A stretch of DNA of 64,000 bases from Hymenobacter sp. YC55 (GTDB lineage Bacteria; Bacteroidota; Bacteroidia; Cytophagales; Hymenobacteraceae), in NCBI RefSeq assembly GCF_029433095.1, contig NZ_JARNTX010000001.1, positions 2,480,001-2,544,000 on the forward strand, written 5' to 3'. The notes beneath the pieces were generated by a model. That model did no database searches and was not told where the DNA came from. It was given only the letters and a program-made list of their open reading frames with translations. Shown in pieces: positions 59,885 through 64,000 of this stretch. A program made the position numbers and the translations under genes. How positions within the stretch are numbered: position 1 is the stretch's first letter; each line of letters opens with the position of its first letter.

Positions 59885-61163
59885 TACCATACGATTGAAC
59901 TGCACGGCGGTGCTATTCCTGCTATTGGTCACTTTACCCCTGGCAGCCCATCCCCCCACTGCGGCTACCGTGCTACTCCTGCTCCGCCCTGCTGCCGTTT
60001 TCGATGGGGAAACGCTGCATGCGGGTTGGGCGGTACTGGTAGAGAATGACCGAATCCGGGCTGTAGGGCCTGCCGCGCAAGTAACTGCGCCAGCGGGTGC
60101 TCGCACCCTTGACCTGCCCGGCCTCACCTTGCTGCCCGGGCTAATTGAAGGCCACTCTCACCTGCTGCTACACCCCTACAACGAAACGCCTTGGAACGAC
60201 CAAGTGCTGCTCGAATCGGAAGCGCTGCGGGTGGCGCGCGCCACGGCTCACGCACGCGCCACGCTGGCTGCCGGCATCACGACGGCCCGTGACCTGGGAA
60301 CGGAAGGTGCTGGCTACGCCGATGTAGGCCTCAAGCAAGCCATTGAGCAAGGTATTGTTCCTGGCCCGCGCCTGCTAGTAGCTACGCGTGCCTTAGTGGC
60401 CACGGGTAGCTACGGCCCCAAGCTTTCCGTGGATGTGGAAGTGCCGCAAGGTGCTCAAGAAGCCGACGGAGTTGATGGTATCATTCGGGCAGTGCGCGAG
60501 CAAATCGGCAAAGGTGCCGACATCATCAAAGTATACGCCGACTACCGGTGGGGTGCCAACGAGCCGAGCCGTCCCACATTCACGCAGGACGAGCTCAACC
60601 TTATCGTGAAAACCGCCAATAGCGCTGGTCGGCCCGTGGTAGCTCACGCCAGTACGCCCGAAGGCATGCGCCGCGCCACCTTAGCCGGCGTACAAACCAT
60701 CGAGCACGGCGATGGCGGCACCGCCGAAGTATTCAAGCTAATGAAGCAGCGCGGCGTCGCCCTCTGCCCCACCGTAGCTGCCGGCGATGCTATTTCGCAG
60801 TATCGGGGCTACCGCAAAGGCCAAGACCCGGAGCCCGAACGCATCCGTCAGAAGAAAGAGAGCGTGAAGCTGGCCCGCCAGAGCGGCGTAGCCCTAGCCG
60901 TTGGTGGCGACGTAGGCGTGTTCACCCACGGTGATAATGTGCGCGAGGCCGAACTGCTTGCTCGCGAATACGGCTTCACGCCGCTGGAAGTGCTACGTGG
61001 CTTCACCAGCGGCAATGCCCGCATCTTCCAACTCCCCGACCGGGGCCGCATCCAAACCGGCCTGCTCGCCGACCTGGTAGCCGTAGCCGGCGACCCAACG
61101 CAGGACGTAGGAGCCCTCCGGCAAGTGAAGCTAGTGCTGAAAGGCGGCGTGGAAGTCAAATAA
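59868..61163 (+). CDS. Secreted amidohydrolase (imidazolonepropionase-like)
   Basis: A 431-residue protein starting at the ATG at 59868. It has a hydrophobic N-terminal segment (LFLLLVTLPLAAHPP), a possible signal peptide. The TIM-barrel metal site follows: LLPGLIEGHSHLLL (HxH), DIIKVYADY (carrying the Lys ligand position), PVVAHASTPEG (His), TIEHGDG (His), and VGGDVGVFTHGDN (Asp). These are metal-dependent hydrolases of cyclic amides and related substrates. A peptide or hydantoin-type substrate cannot be told apart. Confidence 0.88.
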   Translation: MIRFADTIRLNCTAVLFLLLVTLPLAAHPPTAATVLLLLRPAAVFDGETLHAGWAVLVENDRIRAVGPAAQVTAPAGARTLDLPGLTLLPGLIEGHSHLLLHPYNETPWNDQVLLESEALRVARATAHARATLAAGITTARDLGTEGAGYADVGLKQAIEQGIVPGPRLLVATRALVATGSYGPKLSVDVEVPQGAQEADGVDGIIRAVREQIGKGADIIKVYADYRWGANEPSRPTFTQDELNLIVKTANSAGRPVVAHASTPEGMRRATLAGVQTIEHGDGGTAEVFKLMKQRGVALCPTVAAGDAISQYRGYRKGQDPEPERIRQKKESVKLARQSGVALAVGGDVGVFTHGDNVREAELLAREYGFTPLEVLRGFTSGNARIFQLPDRGRIQTGLLADLVAVAGDPTQDVGALRQVKLVLKGGVEVK

Positions 61164-61175
61164 TTAATTCGCGCT

Positions 61176-61664
61176 ATGCAACAGGAAGAAACCAAAAATT
61201 TAATTGAGGCAACGCTTCCATATTTCGTGGAAGCAGAAGCAACAGAGGAAACTATTTACAATCAGTTAACTAGCACTGGAGTCGATGCTCACTTAGCAAA
61301 TCAGATAATTTCCTTCGTGCCTTTAGCCTTTGGTCGTGTGCTGATGCAAAACCTTCCAGTGAGTTTTTCGAAGCATTATACACTGCACACTAATAACAAA
61401 AGGCCCCATGATTATTTATTAAGCGAGGAGCCGGTATATCAAGCAGCCCTACTTTGCGCTGAGCAAGCCGTTACCAATCAGACTTGGACGGAACATTTAC
61501 ATGTTGCCATAGCACTTTGGAGTGCCGAAACACAAGCCGTAAATTCTGCACTCATTTCAGGTAGTCAACCAGAGGATCTAGAGATTAGCAATCCACAGAT
61601 ACTTGCAGATATTGGTCCCAAACAGGCTAAAGTTAATGCTAGACCTTGGTGGAAAATCTGGTAG
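61176..61664 (+). CDS. AT-rich protein of unknown function
   Basis: A 162-residue hydrophilic, helix-rich protein without signal peptide or recognised motif (FVEAEATEETIYNQL, AALLCAEQAVTNQTWTEHLH). It follows the amidohydrolase gene by 12 bases but is far more AT-rich, so it may be an independent insert. It ends 3 bases before the convergent glycosyltransferase gene. Confidence 0.5.
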   Translation: MQQEETKNLIEATLPYFVEAEATEETIYNQLTSTGVDAHLANQIISFVPLAFGRVLMQNLPVSFSKHYTLHTNNKRPHDYLLSEEPVYQAALLCAEQAVTNQTWTEHLHVAIALWSAETQAVNSALISGSQPEDLEISNPQILADIGPKQAKVNARPWWKIW

Positions 61665-61667
61665 TTC

Positions 61668-62423
61668 CTACCCCGGCCGCTCTACTCCTAGCGCCTTGAG
61701 TTGGTCGGCGTACTTGTCGTAAATCACGCGTAGGTCGGCGCCGTGTTTGTCGGCATCAACTCCGATGCTGACGTTGCTGGTGTGAAAGCGGTGCAGGTGG
61801 CTGATGTGGGGCGACAAGACAGGCAGGTGCCCCGCCAGTAGGAAACGCACGTACAGGTCGAGGTCTTCGGCCATTTCGATTTCTTCGTCGTACCCACCTA
61901 CTTCATCAAACAAGCTGCGGGCGTAGCAGACGTTGCCCTGGATGAAGTGCTCGGCTTTGAAAATAGCCTTGAGCATGTCCGGAGCCGAGTCGAAGCGCCA
62001 GGCGTAATAGTCTTCGTTCGGTAAGTAGCGGCGTTCTTCGTCTACGCGCAGGAAGTCGGCCACAAACCACGGCTGGCCAGGATGGCGCTCAATTAGGTCA
62101 CCGTAGTGAAAGAGGCAGCGCTGAAGGAGAATATCGTCGTCGTCGAGGGGAACAAGCCAGGATTCAGCAGGTGTTTCGCGGATGAGGATGTTACGCGCTG
62201 GCCCAGGCTGGAGCTTCTTGGCTTGGCTGATAACCCGGAGCGGTCCGCCGTCTTGCTCGGCAGTGCGCAGCCAGTCGGCAGTATCATCGGTACTGGCATT
62301 TTCCAGGATGAAGTGCTCGAATTGAATATCGAGCGGGGCGGTAACGGTGGCGTTGACGCTGGCCACGGCTTCGGGCAGAAATTGGCGGCGGTTATGAGTC
62401 GGCGTGATGACCGTGAAGTGCAT
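61668..62423 (-). CDS. GT2 family glycosyltransferase
   Basis: A 251-residue GT-A transferase. VITPTHNRRQFLPEAVASVN and NASTDDTADWL are the nucleotide-binding start, and VPLDDDDILLQR is the DxD metal motif; EMAEDLDLYVRFLLAG carries the acidic acceptor base. It adds a sugar to a glycan or lipid. Monocistronic, convergent with the upstream unknown gene. Confidence 0.92.
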   Translation of the reverse strand: MHFTVITPTHNRRQFLPEAVASVNATVTAPLDIQFEHFILENASTDDTADWLRTAEQDGGPLRVISQAKKLQPGPARNILIRETPAESWLVPLDDDDILLQRCLFHYGDLIERHPGQPWFVADFLRVDEERRYLPNEDYYAWRFDSAPDMLKAIFKAEHFIQGNVCYARSLFDEVGGYDEEIEMAEDLDLYVRFLLAGHLPVLSPHISHLHRFHTSNVSIGVDADKHGADLRVIYDKYADQLKALGVERPG

Positions 62424-62592
62424 AGTACGAGAACAAGAAGTAAATAGCAGCCTACGTGCTGGTTTGTGAAGTACTTCACTGCGGAGCTGCCCCTCTTATT
62501 CTGTTAGATAATGGAAAAAGTTGCCCTGCTGTGTGGCCACCGGTCAACTTTGTGTGTCCGACGGGCGTTAGTTGGCTCTTAAGCCCTTCTAT

Positions 62593-62892
62593 ATGGCCAA
62601 GTTCATGGTTACGCTCCAGTTGCCCGTGGTTTTCACTGATGACTTTGTAGCCCTTATTCCTCGGCACCGCATGGTCATCAACCGGCTCATCGAGGAAAAC
62701 GTTGTGGAAGCCTACGCCATCAGTGCCGACCGCACCCAAGGCTGGATAACAATGAACGGCCAAGACACCGAGGCCATTCGGCAGGTAGTGCAGAAGTTTC
62801 CGCTTTATCCTTTCTTCACCGATGTGCAAATCAATGAGTTATTCATCTTCGATAGTGTCAGCTCGCGCTTTCCGCCTATCAGCTTGAATTAA
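62593..62892 (+). CDS. Small ferredoxin-fold-like protein, muconolactone isomerase-like
   Basis: 99 residues from the ATG at 62593 (a TTG at 62572 would add seven). The layout FMVTLQLPVVFTDDFVALIP ... VNRL.EENVVEAYAISADRT ... WITMNGQDTEAIRQVV is that of YciI/muconolactone isomerase-like small enzymes. No catalytic residues can be assigned. Function unknown. Confidence 0.6.
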   Translation: MAKFMVTLQLPVVFTDDFVALIPRHRMVINRLIEENVVEAYAISADRTQGWITMNGQDTEAIRQVVQKFPLYPFFTDVQINELFIFDSVSSRFPPISLN

Positions 62893-63028
62893 GTGAACCT
62901 GTGAGACAGTGGATTACCATTCAACGGCGCCAACACCTTGTTGAACCCAGCGTTTCATACGTTCACTACCTCATCACTCCTTTTTCTCCGGCCCGGTTTG
63001 TGCATAAGGCGGGCCATTGCCATCGGGC

Positions 63029-63036
63029 TAGCTTTG
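63029..63036 (+). promoter_or_regulatory. -7 promoter box of the DUF1571 gene
   Basis: TAGCTTTG, 17 bases before the ATG at 63054; no good -33 element. Confidence 0.4.
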
Positions 63037-63053
63037 TTTACGATCATCTTTCT

Positions 63054-63926
63054 ATGACGCGTTTTTTGGGGCTTTTGCTCTTTTTTCCTTTGGCAACGGT
63101 GACTCTAGGAGCTGCTTTGGTGCAGACCGCAGCTCCCGATGCCGACCGCATAACCACCGAGCAATTGATGACTCGCCTTACCACTTCCATCACCAATTTG
63201 AAGACGCTACGCTGCAACGTGCGTGCCCAGGAGCGCCTTAGCAACGGCAAATACCAGCCGGCCCGCACGAATATGAAGATGGCCTTCAATCCGCAGCGCG
63301 TGTACCTCAAGAATACGATTAAGGGCGTGGAAGTGCTGTGGGTGGAAGGCCAGAACGACGGCGACGCCTGGGTGTATCCCAATAGCTTCCCCTACGTGAC
63401 ACTCAGCCTCGACCCCAACGGCACGATTATGCGCCGCAACCAGCACCACAGCGTCCTCGACGCCGGTTTCGGTACCATTGCTGGCCTTATTCATGGTTCC
63501 AATCAGCGCCGCGACCATAGCTATGAGCGCAGCTTCCGCTACGTTGGCGACTCCACCATCGCTGGGCGGCCGTGCTATGTACTGCGGTCCGAGTATCCGC
63601 AGTTCCGCTATGTATCCTACACAGCCGTAGCCGGCGACACGCCCGCCCGCATTGCCGACAAATTCGGCTGCGGCGAATACCGCGTCATGGAGCGCAACGG
63701 CATCAGCCCGGGCTCTGCCATACCCGTTGGCAAAACGCTGCAAGTACCCAATAGCTACGGCCGCCGAACCCTGGTCTGCGTCGACCAGAAACTGATCCTA
63801 CCCGTTCTGGTGCGGGTTCACGACGAAAAAGGCTTGTTCGAACAGTTCGAGTTCAGCAATATCGTTGCCAACGAACCCATTCCAGCGGCAGAATTCACCA
63901 AGGACTTTTCGGAGTATAAGTTTTAG
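63054..63926 (+). CDS. DUF1571 protein with inserted LysM-like domain
   Basis: A 290-residue secreted protein starting at the ATG at 63054, with signal peptide MTRFLGLLLFFPLATVTLGAAL. The DUF1571 part is split: residues 25-180 (LKTLRCNVRAQERLSNGKYQ, VYLKNTIKGVEVLWVEG, YVGDSTIAGRPCYVL) and the C-terminal 50 residues (LVCVDQKLILPVLVRVHDEK). Between them lies a LysM-like module (VSYTAVAGDTPARIADKFGC to GKTLQVPNSYG) that would bind peptidoglycan. The family is of unknown function; outer-membrane lipoprotein-carrier-like folds are related. Confidence 0.85.
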   Translation: MTRFLGLLLFFPLATVTLGAALVQTAAPDADRITTEQLMTRLTTSITNLKTLRCNVRAQERLSNGKYQPARTNMKMAFNPQRVYLKNTIKGVEVLWVEGQNDGDAWVYPNSFPYVTLSLDPNGTIMRRNQHHSVLDAGFGTIAGLIHGSNQRRDHSYERSFRYVGDSTIAGRPCYVLRSEYPQFRYVSYTAVAGDTPARIADKFGCGEYRVMERNGISPGSAIPVGKTLQVPNSYGRRTLVCVDQKLILPVLVRVHDEKGLFEQFEFSNIVANEPIPAAEFTKDFSEYKF

Positions 63927-63947
63927 GGCATTAACAGACCGCATAAT

Positions 63948-63992
63948 AAAGAACGTCCTGCTTCGACTAGCGCAGCAGGACGTTCTTTTGTT
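63948..63992 (+). terminator. Terminator after the DUF1571 gene
   Basis: A perfect 14-bp stem (AAAGAACGTCCTGC/GCAGGACGTTCTTT) with a 13-base loop and TTGTTTT. Confidence 0.85.
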
Positions 63993-64000
63993 TTGACCGT

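Noticed and set aside
1..64000. Search for CRISPR arrays, rRNA, tRNA, prophage and restriction systems
   Set aside because: By eye I found no regularly spaced direct repeats, no tRNA-like T-loop/CCA clusters in spacers and no phage structural genes. A tRNAscan or CRISPR search would be decisive but could not be run.

Overview
The window looks like a chromosomal segment of a Cytophagales bacterium, most likely Hymenobacter or a close relative. The signs are: Bacteroidota-type -7 promoter boxes (TAnnTTTG), a C-terminal type IX secretion (T9SS) sorting domain on the choice-of-anchor I protein, an S46 dipeptidyl peptidase, GC-rich genes broken by AT-rich orphan genes, many lipoproteins, and dispersed TCATGCTGAG-type hairpin repeats. 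The genus is an inference from overall gene content. I see no rRNA, tRNA, CRISPR array or prophage.

Layout. 1-12.5 kb: the 5' part of a large MG2/alpha-2-macroglobulin-like protein (runs off the left edge), a small basic secreted protein, two tandem RlaP-type nucleotidyltransferases, a DUF2268-like lipoprotein protease, M28 and S41 peptidases, a PRISE-type reductase and an HSL-type esterase. 12.8-25.8 kb: polynucleotide kinase-phosphatase-ligase (Pnkp), a divergent HAD protein, a REP-associated IS200-like transposase with its palindromes, an OmpA protein, a sulfurtransferase, a GlxA regulator coupled to a secreted DJ-1 protein, and the RNA 3'-end methyltransferase Hen1. 26-36 kb: a Calx-beta/choice-of-anchor I T9SS cargo protein, a GH1 beta-glucosidase, a three-gene envelope operon (72-aa membrane protein, LpxH-like phosphoesterase, glycosyltransferase), a NUDIX hydrolase and a RhlE-like helicase. 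36-49.7 kb: a tiny lipoprotein, an XRE regulator with palindromes upstream, L,D-transpeptidase, LTA4H-like M1 peptidase, cyanophycinase convergent with isoaspartyl peptidase, a DUF3127 protein with an SSB-like tail, SDR, AlbA_2 protein, and an esterase-DinB fusion. 49.7-56 kb: an amidoligase cluster (alpha/beta hydrolase, ATP-grasp, YbdK-like carboxylate-amine ligase, class I glutamine amidotransferase, second ATP-grasp). 56-64 kb: DUF1232 protein, DPP11-type S46 peptidase, amidohydrolase, GT2 glycosyltransferase, LysM-DUF1571 protein and several unknowns.

Two groups stand out. First, the known parts of the bacterial RNA repair machinery (Pnkp, Hen1, RlaP-type nucleotidyltransferases, perhaps the HAD protein) are all present but scattered over 22 kb in separate transcription units instead of one operon, with a transposase between Pnkp and Hen1. 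Second, the five-gene amidoligase cluster at 49.8-55.4 kb looks like a pathway for an uncharacterised peptide-like amide; its genes are separated by dispersed hairpin repeats.

Promoter calls rest on the Bacteroidota consensus only. Several genes have this box ending just 3-4 bases before the start codon, which suggests leaderless mRNAs.
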